64,000 nt of DNA from Spirodela intermedia. Its lineage: Eukaryota > Streptophyta > Magnoliopsida > Alismatales > Araceae. Positions 28,130 through 41,430 of the stretch are shown here, one piece after another. Within the stretch, counting starts at the first letter, position 1, and every line of letters starts with the position of its first letter. The DNA is taken from contig LR746271.1 in the NCBI GenBank assembly GCA_902729315.2, forward strand, positions 5,290,001 through 5,354,000, written 5' to 3'. A model generated the notes under the pieces. It saw only the letters and a list, made by a program, of their open reading frames with translations, ran no database searches and was not told where the DNA came from. A program made the translations under genes and the position numbers.

Positions 28130-31100
28130 ATTGCTCATTGAAGTGATATTTATTTTATAGAAAAAGCAGATTTGAAAATATTTTATTTATTATCTCAATA
28201 ATTAAATTCTGAAAGTAGTTAGAAATTAAAAAAATAGATAACTAATATGTTATGACTATTAAAAGTTTATATATACTTTAAGAGAAATTAGTATTGTAGT
28301 TGCCCTCAATATTGAGACAAATGATGTATTTTTACACATATAGTGAAATGTTTATTCGTAAATTATTCTTGAATGAGTTGAATCATAATATACATCACAA
28401 ATATTTTTATCACAAGATAAGTTTAATTGATAAACATTAAAATCATATATATTGATAATTTTATGATGAATGCTGTGGCTAGTAATGAATCTAGAGAGAC
28501 ACACCTTTGAGATTTTTTTTATATTAAAAGAATATAGTGTAGTGTCTGTTTATTATAACATTAACATAATAAATGTCAACATGTGTGACAAAGTCTCATA
28601 AATATTCTGAAAACCTAAAGTCACTAGTCAAATTTGAGCACAACATCTAAGTAATGTGAAGAAAGGAACTCGAAGACTACACAAAGTGAAATATTCGAAG
28701 ACCACACAACATATCTAGAGACAAGAATGTTAGCAAAAAAAATATTTGAAATATGAAAAACATATTATAGTCGACATGGGATTCAAACTGAAAAAGTATG
28801 TTACAAGGAAGGGAGAAAAATGATGGCTGAATTATTCAAATCAAAGGATGAGTGAAATTTGAGTTTAGAGTATTATAATTACATGTGGAAAGCTGGTTAA
28901 CATATAAAGTAAAAATATATGATCAATGATTGAAGCAAGACTTGAATTCAAAACTCTTAGGGCAACTTAGTTAGACTCCCCACCCAAAGCAAAGAAGGAG
29001 ATGGAGAAATTATCGTCACATAATTTACATGATGACACATAATTTAGTATCAAAAGTAAGATCAATCATTCAAGTTTCATACATCTTCATATAGAAACAT
29101 CGAAGACAACTTATAAGAGACCTATGTGTTTCAAAATGAACAAAAACTCAAGGTCAGCCTCTCACACTCTACATAGTAACATATAATTATAATGCATTGA
29201 CTAAATGACATGCTTAATAGTAAACAACCTTAAAGATAAGGACGTATGAGTTATAAGATCTAAATAGAAATATGATTGAAAGTTAGTAACCCAAATTCTG
29301 GATGGTAATGCATCAATAGAGCACGTGGACTAAAGATAATTCAAATGTTCTTTTAGGACCCTAAAAGAAGAAATATTTGTTGATCATGTACAAATTTCCA
29401 AATAAAGCTTAGAAGTGAAAAGTAGCTAAAGGTTACCAAAACCACACTAGAGTAATATGAAGACATTTAAATTAATATGATCCTTTCTAGATGTTGATAT
29501 AACATGAATTTATTAGAATATAATTAGAAAGAATTAAGGACCAATGAAGTTAACTCTAAGTGAAGTAATCTATATCCACATTAGTCAAATGAGCTCAAAG
29601 AAAGATTCAATTAATCCTTTACAACAAAGCAACCATGAGCTTGAAAGAAGAAATAAAAGCTTCATCATTCTTGATCTTGATCATTTGTAGCAGAAAATGA
29701 ATTAATCACTTGTATTCATGGCTGTTTATCTCATAAAATTATTGTTGCAAGTAAAACTTAGATGAATAAATTTAAATTTATAAACAAAAAATTAATGTAA
29801 GAATGTTACATGATATACTGGTGAATATTCAAGTAGAACAGAGGGATAGTTAGAAATTTGAATTAATTGTTGCAAAAGGTGTAATTGAGAAGGACAAATG
29901 TTAAGGTGAGATGAAAACATGGAGAGAATCAATGTTAGAAAAAAAACCAAGAGGTTACTCTTCCAATGAACAAACCTTGATTCAAAGATTTCGAGTCTAA
30001 CACTTCAAACTCTTTATCAAGATAGGCCAACAATCATAAATGAAATTGAGATGAATTATATTAGTAAATATGAAAAGAAGTGAGGAATGAAGATCAAAGA
30101 AGTCCTCAAACTAAGTGTGGAGCATTTCCAGTCCTAAATTTTCTACATACATGAATTTATGTGTCAATTAGAACATGTAGCTTCTAAGGAATATATCCTT
30201 TTGTTGTTGTGTTGGCTGTCACCCACCACAAGCTTGAGCAAGCATTACGTCACACGATGGTGCTCACCAAGATGCAACAGAACCCACAAAGAATGACCCT
30301 CCAACCATGGTTCGTTAGACGATGAGGGAGAAGACAAGAATTCCACAATATTTCGTAGGATGGGAAGAAGAGAAAATAGACTCCAAATGTGTCTCTGGAA
30401 TGAAGAAATAAGAAAACAACATAGCTTGTAGAGAAGCTCAAAAACCTCCTTCAAAAGTTTGTAACAACATTGTCTACAAAATGAAGAATTTTCAAACGTA
30501 AAACACTTCTTGATGGAGTCTCTTTTCATGGAGAATGGGTTGAAACAGAGTTCATGATGTGAAGGGGTATATATGGACAGCTATGCTAGCAGTTTCCTCT
30601 TTTTCTTCCGTCAATCTCCTCTTTCAAAGCCTTATGAATGGTTAAGAGAAATTGTGACCCTTGAAAATCAGGCCAGCAATCATTTCTTTCTTTGACTATT
30701 TTAGATTTATCATGCCACCTTCTTCTTCATTTTGTACATTTAATGCACATTAAATAAGATGTTTAAGTGAAACTCACATGAGCTACTTAAAAGGGTTTCC
30801 ATCACTTAATCTCACATCAGATAAAATGGCATATCACGAAGTATAAAATGTCCTCCTCATTAATAAAAATAAGATATTAGTCCATACTAAATAAACACCT
30901 CTTTTTTCATCATTAAGAATTCTGAATATCATCTAAATAAATCTCAAAAAAGTCTCAAAATTTTTTCATCACTTCTTACATGTTCAAGACAAATTTTCAA
31001 CCAATAATTCATATGAAAACTGATTATTTGTAATGTTTTTAGTTTATAAATAATATTTTAAACATAATTTGTGTCCCTTACATGGAACTTGATTAAATCA

Positions 31101-32081
31101 TAATAATGACATCCTATATTGAATTCAAAGCATTATACTTAACAAATTTAATCAAAGTAAATGAGTATAGTGTTACTAACTGTCTTTGTCTATCAGGTCT
31201 TAAGGTAACTTAGGTGGTGAATGGATAAAAGATAAGGTTAAGGTATAAAGTGTTAAGAGCCAGATTTCACTTATTGACTATGCTACTTTTTGAGGAAAAA
31301 TGTACCTAGACGTAAGTATGTAATGTTATCAGTTAGGAACTACTTGAGGAATGAGATATATGTGGAGATCAAATTAATATATTTCCATTGAGAAATAGTA
31401 AAAATTATGATAATTAAAAAATTAAGAGAATATATATATGTATATATATATATAAATAGAGGGGGCAAGAGAGCAATCTGGGTGGGAGAATGAGTTTAAA
31501 TGAACTTATATGGCCTAAAAATAAATATTTAGAAAGGGATTCTCTAACAATCAATATTCCCAAAGGGTAAACTAGTATAAAATTTGTGTCCATCACCACT
31601 AGAAGTGAGGGAGATAGAAACTAGAGCGACCACATGGCAACAATAATAAACTTAGGTTGAGTTGCATATACAGTTCATAGACTATGTTAGAACTTATGTC
31701 AACATATTTATGCATAAATTAAAATTTTAGGAAATTAATTCACACCCCACCTCCCATCTTGGTACTTAGCCACATTAGACCCAAAAAATACATTTTACTA
31801 TTACGTACTTATATATCTAAATTTTATTGATTTGACAAAGTCATGTAAATTTCTATTATTATTAAAATATAATTAATAATATATTTCAAAATAAAATAAT
31901 AAAATTTCAATCGAAACTTATCCATATCCTTCCAAATGAATCATGACTATCAAGTACATTCATTTTTTTGAAAACCTTAATCTATTTATCTCACCAAATT
32001 CAGTTTCATCACCTCAAGAAAATCATGTGGAGAGAAGCACTATAGATATATGTATATATATAGATATATGTATATATACAT

Positions 32082-32087
<6 letters not shown>
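28130..32087. other. AT-rich stretch without recognisable gene
   Basis: No domain-bearing frame was found. Around 30,200-30,620 the sequence is less AT-rich and, on the minus strand, carries TATATATACCCC near 30,570; this could be an old LTR promoter or a lost gene's promoter. A (TA)n patch lies near 31,430-31,455. Confidence 0.35.

Positions 32088-32136
<49 letters not shown>
32088..32136. repeat. (GA)n microsatellite at the edge of the duplicated dirigent block
   Basis: GA run of about 24 units directly before the left edge (about 32,141) of the segment that is repeated from about 40,469. Confidence 0.95.
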
Positions 32137-32140
<4 letters not shown>

Positions 32141-32973
32141 CTCTTGTGGAAGGACCAAGCGTAGACTTTCACCATTTGCGCTGAACCTATTGAATGTTGA
32201 TACTTATTAACTTGGATATGCTGAGTTTTTATTCTCAGCTTGATTCATCCCATAAAAACTTTTGTTAGGTCCACACAACTCTAGGCTTACCACCCCAAAA
32301 TCTTCTTGAAGCGGCTCACATGGTTACTATTGAAAGTGAGAGCAAGTTTATACACTACCATGTTTTCCCAAAAATGGAAAAACGTAACTAAACTTAATTG
32401 GGCACTTCTACTCAGGTAAATTGGAAATGGTATATCTTTGCGATCCCATAGTATTAAGATTGTTTGCTTGATTCTTAGTATATGGTCATATCTTCTTTAA
32501 AGTTGCCTTACAAGTTAGTTTACTTATAGAAATATTGTAACATCTTGAAATTTCATTAGCTGGTGGTGAAGTCTTTATAAAATTTAAACCCAACATCATG
32601 TTGTTCAAACCAATTCATGAAAATGCTACAAACCCTTACTATGGCTTCTATTGAGGTAGATAAATAAAATCTAAATCAGTACGCCATCTCAGAGTACTAG
32701 AGCATTGAGTAGTGAAGTGATTTTCTTCAACTCTAATACGTAATAATAGAACTTGGTTTATTAAATATTACAAAAAAATATAAGATAAACAAGAGGAAAG
32801 ATAGGAGATGCCTTCAACATTTTGAGAAGAGTAATATTCACTAAACTAAGGCTCAGTGATTGATACAACTCTAAATATCGTGACAATAGAAAAGGAAACC
32901 AACATGATCAAGATAGAAGATGGATTGGATCCTAAACTTTGAACGTTCCTGAAAGCAAAACTACAATCTAGAT

Positions 32974-32979
32974 TTTATT
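32974..32979 (-). terminator. AATAAA polyadenylation signal of dirigent A
   Basis: AATAAA on the minus strand about 39 bases after the ancestral stop codon of dirigent A; the same site is kept after dirigent C. Confidence 0.6.
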
Positions 32980-33017
32980 GGGTTCACGGGGCGAGTTCAA
33001 GAATGATAATTGCAAAT

Positions 33018-33591
33018 TCAGTAGTGAAACAGGGTGACGTTGTACTCGATGATGGCGTCGGGATACTTGAGCAAACGCGTGGTAAGTTGGGCGACGCCGC
33101 GGGCCAGCCGGAACTTGCCCCTTCCGCCGACCACCGCCAGCTCTCTCCTCGTCTCTGTGATTGGGTTCCTGGACATCACGCTGAAAGAGCTTCCTTTGTA
33201 CTTCCCGGTGGTGAATGCGAAGTCCACCGGGAGCTCTCTCCGTCATGACGAGGGAGAACTTATCTAGCCCTGTCAGAACGTCAATGCCTTGGGCGTTGCC
33301 GACGACCGGTGAGGAGCGCTCTACAGCCTCCGTGAGGACGTCGTCGATGACGAAGACGCTACCAAAACCGAAGGGGAAACGGGTGCTGTTGGGATTGGCA
33401 ACCTGTACGGCGGTGGGGTTTTCGCCGGAGATGGTGTCATGTAGGAAAAAGTGGAGATAGGTGACTTTCTCCTTCCCCAGCTTCAGAGCGCGCCCTGCTC
33501 GCACGGCGTACCCTTCGACGGGCGTGAGGAAGAGGATTATGACAAGTACCGCGGCCAGTGATGCATCAGGCCTCACTGCTACCCATGTCAT
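33018..33591 (-). pseudogene. Dirigent protein A (type 1), frameshifted
   Basis: Closest relative is dirigent C (about 94 % nucleotide identity by eye). The first ~115 codons read as a normal dirigent protein: signal peptide to about residue 27, then LGKEKVTYLHFFLHD and the VIDDVLTEAVERSS region. A 13-bp insertion at about 33,228-33,240, absent from C and F, shifts the frame. The residues that should form GKYKGSSFSVMSRNP and the GGRGKFRLARG strand are then read out of frame, ending at a late stop near 32,968 and giving a 207-residue chimera. The correct C-terminal frame is still open (33,018-33,227). The TATA position reads TTTAGAAC in place of TTTATAAC in C, and the upstream W-box is lost. 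A non-functional, recently broken copy is the simplest reading; a sequencing error would not explain 13 bases easily. Confidence 0.85.
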
Positions 33592-33889
33592 TTCTGTCTC
33601 CCCTGTCCTCCGCCCTCTCTCTCTGTGTCTCCCTCTCCCTAACTCGGACTCTCTTTTCTCTTGTATTAAGATTGCTTTCGGCTTCTATGGTGTTCTAAAG
33701 AGTGGGGGCCACATCGCGTGAAATGGGAGTATGGTAGTTTTATGAATTTCGGCGATCAAAACCCTATAGGGACCATTTATAATGATGAATTAATTGTTTA
33801 TCTTAAAGAAAAAATAAATTTCAATAACATAATAATTTTACTAATAAAATATTTATTCAATTAAAGGGAAATATTTATCTAATGGTTAT

Positions 33890-33904
33890 TCTAGATCTGG
33901 ATCT
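33890..33904. promoter_or_regulatory. Conserved upstream module of dirigent A (W-box lost)
   Basis: TCTAGATCTGGATCT about 300 bases upstream of dirigent A. The downstream part reads TTGGACTTT where other copies have TTGACTT, so the W-box core is broken here. Confidence 0.5.
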
Positions 33905-34259
33905 TGGTTGGCAACGGAGACTGTCGGCATGAACAGGTTGGACTTTGTAGGGTAGTATTGAATATGGGAAAACCTTCAGACCTTCCCTCCTCTACGGAGC
34001 AGGTTGGACTTTGTCTCGGTTTCAGATTAGCTTGCACACCTAGAATTTAGGCTTAAATTATGAAAGTCAACAGGATGAATTCTGAATATGGATGTTTCTT
34101 ATGACAGGTATCGAAAGAACCCATGAGCCTTGAAGTCAGGTCAACCTCTATTTTCCTGACGTCAGTCTAATAGAGTCGGCAACAAGTATGAAACAAATTA
34201 GCGCACCGGCCGCCTCCCCGCATTCACCAGTATCTCCTTGTCTTTCTCGCTTTGAATGA

Positions 34260-34619
<360 letters not shown>

Positions 34620-35464
34620 TGACTTGGTTGCTTGTACGCCTAGTGTTTAGTATTAAATTATGCAAGTTACAAGGATGACTTCTGAAGATAATTGTTTCTT
34701 GTGAAGAAATTCATGCTAAGACGATAGATTATTCAAATAAAAGCTGTCAAATGCAACCCTATAAGTCAACCTGTATTTTTATGGACCGACCGAACCTCTA
34801 CCCTTTTTTGGCTGGGTAGCGGCTTCTCTTGCTTTCTTTCTCTCCACCTCTCTCGGTCCGTCTCTCTTTTTTAATAGAAATCCTCTTCTTCTACCCCAAC
34901 GGCACTTAATACCACTAATTCTTTAACCTTACCTTCGTGAGTTTTGGTCCTTTTCTTCTCCACTCTTTCAGCTTACGTTGGACAATCCTGTAACGTAGAT
35001 AATGCCGTTTTGAACTCCCGGCCTTATGTTAGAGATATATAGCTCCTAAATTGGATCCCTTTTGGTTCACATGACTCTCAGTTCTTGCAGCTGCAAGAAC
35101 AAGGTGACTCATATGTAGCACTCTGTTTTAAGTTCTTCAAACTCTCAAGGACATATGTGAACCACTGGTCCTAGTTAAGAAGCTGAGGCTCACACGAAGG
35201 CATATGCCGGCATAAGGTTTCAGTACTAAACGATTCTCAAATCTCAGAATCCGACGGTGGACTGGCACCGAGTAACAAAGTCAACCAATTATTGTGGGTG
35301 ATATTATTCGAAACATATTCGAAATTAAATCTAGCATATAAGAGATAAAACAAACACTTCTTATTAAACTTGATTAAAGCACAGACAACAGAGAGCATCG
35401 TCGATTGTCTATTTCAGGATCCATAACAGTGCATACAAAAGGCAGGGGAAACAGATCCTCCGAT

Positions 35465-36022
35465 TTAGTAGTGCAGGAGCGTAACGTTGTACTCGACGAT
35501 GGCATTGATACCTCTAAGGACGCGCGTGGTGAGGAAGGCGACACCGCGGGCCATGCGGAATTGGCCCCTCCCGCCAACAACCGCCAGCTCCCTCGTCTGG
35601 CTTGTGATGGGGTTCCTGGACATCACGCTGAAGGAGCTCCCATTGTACTTCCCGGTGGTGAACCCGAAATCCACCGCCAGGACTAATGAGAGCTCAGTAA
35701 GGCCAGTTAACGCGTAAAAGCCCTGGGCGTTGCCAATAACCTTGGAGGCGCGGTCCACGCCGGTCGTCAGGACATCGTCGATAACGATAAGGGAGCCGAA
35801 GTTGAAGGGGAAAGTGCCGTTGGGCTTTGCGACGAGGGCGCCGGTGGGGTTCTTACCGGTGACAGTGTCATGAAAGAAGAAGTGGAGTTGGGTGACCTTC
35901 TCCTTGCCCAGGTTGTGGGGGCTCTCTTCTCGCACGACGTACCCTTGGACGATAACAAGGGAGAGGCAGAGGAAGAATACCGCTACGCGGGCAAGGGGAG
36001 ACCTTACTGCTGCCATTCTCAT
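35465..36022 (-). CDS. Dirigent protein B (type 2), intact
   Basis: Predicted 185-residue secreted dirigent protein (Pfam Dirigent family), single exon as usual. Residues 1-27 form a signal peptide with a Val/Phe/Leu core. The beta-barrel domain shows LHFFFHDTVTGKNPTG (46-61), IDDVLTTG (81-88), GFYALTG (101-107), FTTGKYNGSSFSVMSRNP (121-138), GGRGQFRMARG (150-160) and the C-terminal EYNVTLLHY. N-glycosylation sequons are at Asn68, Asn127 and Asn179. Dirigent proteins are apoplastic and guide stereoselective coupling of monolignol radicals made by laccases or peroxidases; the substrate here cannot be read from sequence. MET1 is preferred over Met3 because both are in frame and E aligns from the first. 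A TATA box lies about 70 bases upstream. E is its closest paralogue. Confidence 0.93.
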   Translation of the reverse strand: MRMAAVRSPLARVAVFFLCLSLVIVQGYVVREESPHNLGKEKVTQLHFFFHDTVTGKNPTGALVAKPNGTFPFNFGSLIVIDDVLTTGVDRASKVIGNAQGFYALTGLTELSLVLAVDFGFTTGKYNGSSFSVMSRNPITSQTRELAVVGGRGQFRMARGVAFLTTRVLRGINAIVEYNVTLLHY

Positions 36023-36088
36023 CTCTCTCTCTCTCCCTCTCTCGATTTCGGTGTTGGATTTTGCTCACCCTCTTCACGTTTTCCCTGG

Positions 36089-36096
36089 CTTATAAA
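36089..36096 (-). promoter_or_regulatory. TATA box of dirigent B
   Basis: TTTATAAG on the minus strand, 67-74 bases before the start codon; the same element is kept before dirigent E. Confidence 0.7.
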
Positions 36097-36320
36097 CTGA
36101 AGGGAGACGAGGCGAGAGTGAACGGAGATAAAGAAAAGGAGGAAGGCAAGAGGGACGGTGGTGAGTCAGAGCGGCGAAGAGCCGTGTTGTGGACGCGTCG
36201 GAGGAGAATTAAGAAAATAGCGATCTCCTTCCTTTGGGTTCACATGCGCAATTTTTTCAAAACCCCAAACGATAAATAATTGCATATATATCCGTATAAT
36301 ACGGAACTTTGAACAATAAT

Positions 36321-38589
36321 GAACCTTCATCTTACCATTTGATCTGTTTCCTGGAATGATATTCGAGTAGTCGGCGGTTCGTAGGTTGAGTCGGGCAAAC
36401 TGAATTGATACGGGGAACGGTTCGGCTCGGCTGGAGAGGCTGATAAGTCGGTAAATTCCGAGTCGGGTGCCTTTAATTTCGGGGTCCTACTCAAATCGAG
36501 AAGTCAACAGTTAACCAAGAAACAAAGGATTAGTTTTATCTCTCCTCTTCCTCCCTCGGTCTCTCCCCGACGGTTCCTCCAAATCCGGTCTCCGTCACGT
36601 TCCCTGTCGGGCCAGGTGGATTCGACGTCTAACAGTTGTTTACCTGTCGCGTCTGAAACAAGTATTTGGATTTCGACGAAGTCAGAGTACTGCGTCGAGG
36701 AATATAATTTAACCAAAGAAAATACCCAGGCACTGTCTGTTGGCTTTTTCAGCAAATTTTCTTCATTCATTCGGAAGACCAAGGTTTTGTCTTTTTTAAA
36801 TGGAAGACATTCATCATTGAGTCGAGGAAGAGATCCAGATATTTTGGAAGGTTATCTCTTCATTTATTCTTCTGCCAAAGAAATATCTCTGGGTCTCTTC
36901 GTGGACGTAGGAGGATTTCTACGAATAACTTAAATCTTGGCGTACTAGTTTTTAGTGCCTTTTCATTTGTATTCAATCTTTCCAACTTGGTTATTTTGGC
37001 TTCGATATTTTGGTCACATCCATACCTTCGTGAGCGACACGTTTTCGATGTATCTTCCTACCGTCCGCGTGTGTACCATTTATTTTATGAACCGTACCGA
37101 TCTAATGCCTGGTTGAAAGGCATGTGATGATTTAAGGGCTTTAAATAGCTTTACTTGGTCTAGTAAGTGTACACTTTAACTTTCATAGTTCATTTACGTC
37201 CGCCCTTGCTGCCAGATATGCATGGAATTTTCAACGTTACTACAGTCAACCTTTCTCATGATTAAAAGATCTTTTGATCCCCAGACTTGCCGTTGATTTG
37301 GGAGATAACTAGCAAACCCCATGTAAGACAAATGGGAGATATTGTTCCGAAATTTCTCTGAAGTTACTCGACCATGTCACCGACACAGTATTCATTCAAT
37401 TTGCTCTGAATAATGAAACATAGAGAATCAATTTTTATCTCTATGGTCAACGGAAACCGTGGACACACGAGCAATCCAACCGTAGGATTTCCTTATGATA
37501 TAAGGATCACCTTTCGAAGTCGACAAAGGCTTAGTTCATCACATAAGTACGCTGCTGAAGCTTTCATGACTGTCGTAAGTCCTGCCGTCGTCCTCACCAA
37601 GGAAGAGAGCCGTTGAACTCTAGAGTTCCCGAGGAAGAGAGAGAAACGAAACAGGAAAATGCTTCGTTAAACCATAAGGAAAGGGGTGTATACATATATA
37701 TATATATATATATATATAACCAAGTGGACTGGTCGGATTCTTCTAATAGATTCACGTTGACTGAAACCGACCCACGATCTTCTAACAGAAACACAGTCAG
37801 AAAGGACTACTATGTAGTGTAAATTTTCACGTATCCACCGACTTTCATCTCAGTCCTGCTCTCATCAGATCTTTGCGCCCGTCTCTCTCGTCGCGTTCCC
37901 TTCTCTTGCTTTTCTAGTGATTCAGAATTCGTAGCCACGCCGGAGGGGACCAGATTCCATGGAGCATCTGAAAGAAAAGAGTCGCCTAGAAGAACTGTGT
38001 AGATTACCTTGTCTTTTGAATGAATGACCAGCGTATGGTGATCGATATGCGAGTTTTTAAAACAAAAAAATTGCGGGTGGCTGCTAGCATGAGTATAGAT
38101 TCCTGAGAGTTCTCCAGCTGTCATCGGGGGCCTCTGGCAGATCCAGAACGAGCCCCAGACCCTCTGGCGTACGACTGAAAGAGAGTCTCTATAGGAGCAA
38201 ATTTCGCACGGTGCAGCCTTTTCAGTATGACATTAAATGCCTTCATAAAATGCATAAAGAGGATAAGGCTGCGGCTGAGGAAAGAGAAATGGTCAGTTCG
38301 CGGTCAGTTCGCCGACCGATTCTCACGGACGAACCGGCCCATTTCTGGGCGGACCGGAAGAAACGGAAACAACCATAACAGCAAGACCGTTCAGATCCGA
38401 AGGAAGAGGAAACGGCCCATACGTGGCACGTTTCCTAATGTCATGGCGTGGAACACGTTTTCCCAATGTCGACCCTCCCAGTGCGTAGAAATAGAGGACT
38501 CCCCTTCATGTGATCATCTCATTATAGACGGCTTGGAAGAGGTTCCAAGGGGTCTTGGGAAAGGTTCTCAAAGATCTCTCGTTGTGGTC
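36321..38589. other. Spacer between dirigent unit 1 and the copia fragment
   Basis: No supported gene. Overlapping frames at 36,504-36,933 and 38,227-38,592 have no recognised domain. Around 37,590-37,830 there is an LTR-like patch with a (TA)n tract at 37,690-37,718. Composition is more GC-rich than the transposon blocks. Confidence 0.4.
37590..37830 (-). mobile_element. Possible copia LTR fragment
   Basis: On the plus strand it resembles in layout the LTR start of the copia element at 50,190-50,340: an AGAGAGA-rich patch, GCTTCGTTAA, a TATATA tract and then TCTTCTAATAGATTCACG. The match is loose and its ends are not defined. Confidence 0.3.
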
Positions 38590-40440
38590 TAGGTGATTAT
38601 TTAGAGGGCCAAGATCAGAGATTATTTTCTGCATTCTTGGTGAGTGTTTTGAAGGCCAAGATCAGGGATCTGTTCCTTAGGTTCTTGGCAAGAGTTTGTC
38701 TATACTCTTAGTTCATCTTGTAGAGCTTTTGTCATCATCAGTAGATGTCGGAGGCTAACCTCTAAGCCACATAAATCTTTGTGTCAATACTAGTGTTATG
38801 TGTTGATCCATTACTTCTTTCCTTCTTCACGTCATATGGATCTGGAGAGCAATATTTCACAAGTTCATATTAGGTTTTTGCTTTAACAAAAGTTCATATG
38901 AACCTTCACTTTGTGTTTAATCCATGTTCACAGTTGATGACAGTTAAGTTTACATCCGCCATGAAATTTGACATTGAAGTGTTCGATAGAAAAATGAAAG
39001 ATTTCAACATTTGGTGACTATAGATGAAGTCATTGCTGATACAATAAGGGCTGACCAAGGGATTAAAGGACAAGGAAGGTTTACTAGTTGAGTGGAAGTA
39101 CGACAAGAAGGAAGCACTTAGAATGTGGTCTAACCAAAATTCAACTAAGCTTAGTAGATGAGATGTTATGAGAAGTCTTAGAAGAAGATACTTTGTTAGT
39201 ACTCTAGCACATGCTTGAGATGAGGTATATGACTACATTATTCACTAGTTGATTATATATGAAGTAATTGTTATATACATTTACATATGCGAGAAGGCAC
39301 ACTAGTTGTTGATCATCTTAATGAGTTTGCAAGGATTATTATAGATTTGAAAATTATTATTGTTAAAAATTGATGATGAAGATGAAGCTATTATACTTCC
39401 ATGTTCTTCACCTCCATATGACAATTTTGTGGAAACTAATCTATATAGAAGGAATGACATCTTAGTAGATGATGTCAAAACTTCAGTGAACTCATGAGAG
39501 TTGAGGAAGAGGATGCAAAAGGCTCATAGTGAAGATCAAGTAGATGATTGCTCAAGGAAGAACATAGAAAGAGAGTCTAGTCAAAGAGACCAGTCAAGAT
39601 CAAAGTCCAAGTCAAGAAAGAAGTTCAAATACTTTGAATGCACATGTGGCTGGGTCATATGAGTGAGAGAGGTATGATGGAGTTGAGCAATCATGATTTA
39701 CTTGTAGGCTAAAAGACTAAAAAGTCTTTTGTGAGCATTGTGTCTTTGATAGTTCATAAGACTAAAGCATGTAATAGATTACATTCATTTTGACCTTTGG
39801 GGTTCTACTTTAATTACCTCAAAGGGTGATGCAAAATTATTTGCTAACCTTTATTGATGATTTTATTAAGAAAGTCTAGATTTTCTTTCTAACAAAGAAG
39901 AGTGATGTGTTCATCACATTCAAGCAATAGAAGTAATTGATTAAATAACAGACTGACAAGAAAATCAAGTGTCTTTGTGCTATCTCAAGTGAGCCTATTG
40001 GAGGGCTTTTAAGTAGAAGCTATCAACACGGCATGTTACTTGGTCAATAGATCTACATTTATAACCATTGAGTTGAAAACTCCCCAAGAGGTATGATCTA
40101 GTTCTCTTGTCGATTATTCTCACCTCATAATTTTTAGTTGTTCTGTCTATTTACATATCATAGGGCGATAAGTTTGAGTCTAGGGTGAAGAAGTGTTTTT
40201 ACATTGGATATGTATAGACTCAAGGTATTAATGTGTATTGGTTGTGGTGTACTAATCCTCAATCACCTAAGCTTACGATCAAGAGAGATTTGACATTTGA
40301 TGAGTCTGCAATGCTCCCAATGGAAGATAATTCAACAGTGCATGGTGGAGATGATGTTAGCAGCAAGTAAGAAGAGCTAGAAGTGAAGCTGTTAGAGAAG
40401 AATGTAGTACAAGAGTAGATAGTAGAAGCTTAATAAAATG
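38590..40440 (+). mobile_element. Degraded Ty1/copia element: LTR end, gag and integrase remnants
   Basis: About 38,830-38,860 has a decayed initiator-Met-type primer-binding site (TATGGATCTGGAGAGC), so an LTR probably ends just before it. On the plus strand 39,300-39,490 reads as copia gag (DHLNEFARIIIDLK, then after a frameshift KIDDEDEAIILPCSSPPY) followed by a Ser/Arg-rich part and a ruined zinc knuckle near 39,635. From about 39,780 to 40,350 integrase remnants follow, ending with a TIKRDLTFDESAMLPME-like string. Reverse transcriptase, RNase H and a 3' LTR are missing. Many stops and frameshifts: long dead. It ends at the left edge of dirigent unit 2. Confidence 0.75.
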
Positions 40441-41386
40441 CACCAAGTGTATTCTTTCACTATTTGGGCTCTTGTTGAAGCAAAGTGTAGACTTTCACCA
40501 TTTGGGGTGAATGTATTGAATCTTGATACTTCTTAACTTGGATATACCTAGTAAGTTTTTATTCTCCAATTTTGATTCATGTTAGAAAAACTTTTGCTAG
40601 GTCTGCACAGCTCTAGACTTGCCTAAGATGATAGATAGAGAGGTATACCTTCTTAAAAGAGCTCACATACTTACTCTTGAAAGTGAGAGCAGGCTTAAGG
40701 CCATGCTGTTTGCCTCCCGTATGGGTAATTCCCTCCCATCCAATATGTTCTAAATATTCAACTCTAAAGAGAATTATGTTTTCCAAAAAAATGGACAAAC
40801 CCAACCTTACTTAACTAGTGACTTGTACTCAGGTAAATTCTACTGATATATTTTTGTGATCTCCTAGTATTAAGATTGTTTGTTTGAGTCTCTCTATATG
40901 TCCTTTCTTCTTCATATTTTTCTTAAAAAGTTAGTTTACTTATAGTAATATTGTAAAATTGTAAAATTTCATTAGCCCGTGGTGAAGTTATTACAAAATT
41001 AGAAGCCAACATTACCTTTGGCATACCAATTAATGAAATTACTACCTACCCTCACTACGGCATCTATTCAAGTGGATAAATAATTGTTTATATCCGTAAG
41101 TTGTCTCAAAGTGCTGGAGCATTGAGTAGTGAAGTTAATTTCTTCAACTATTTCGAGAACTCTAACTCTTAACTTATAGAACTTTTGGTTTATTAAATAT
41201 TAAGAAAAAAATAAAACATAAACAAGAGGAAAAATAGGAGATGCATTTAATATTTTGAGAAGAGTAATATTTCACTAAACTCAGACTCAGTGATTGATAC
41301 AACTCTAACAATCGTGAAAACAAGATTAAGATAGAAGATGGATCCTAAACTTTGAACGTTTCTGAGAACAAAACTACAATCTAGAT

Positions 41387-41392
41387 TTTATT
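41387..41392 (-). terminator. AATAAA polyadenylation signal of dirigent C
   Basis: AATAAA on the minus strand, about 39 bases after the stop codon, in the same place as in A. Confidence 0.6.
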
Positions 41393-41430
41393 GGGTTCAC
41401 GGGGCGAGTTCAAGAATGATAATTGCAAAT

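Noticed and set aside
33003-33721. Plus-strand frames opposite dirigent A, with similar ones opposite B, C, D, E and F
   Set aside because: They are antisense shadows of GC-rich dirigent coding sequence.
36504-36933. Overlapping 92- and 105-codon frames upstream of dirigent B
   Set aside because: Opposite strands, no domain, no promoter signal tied to them.
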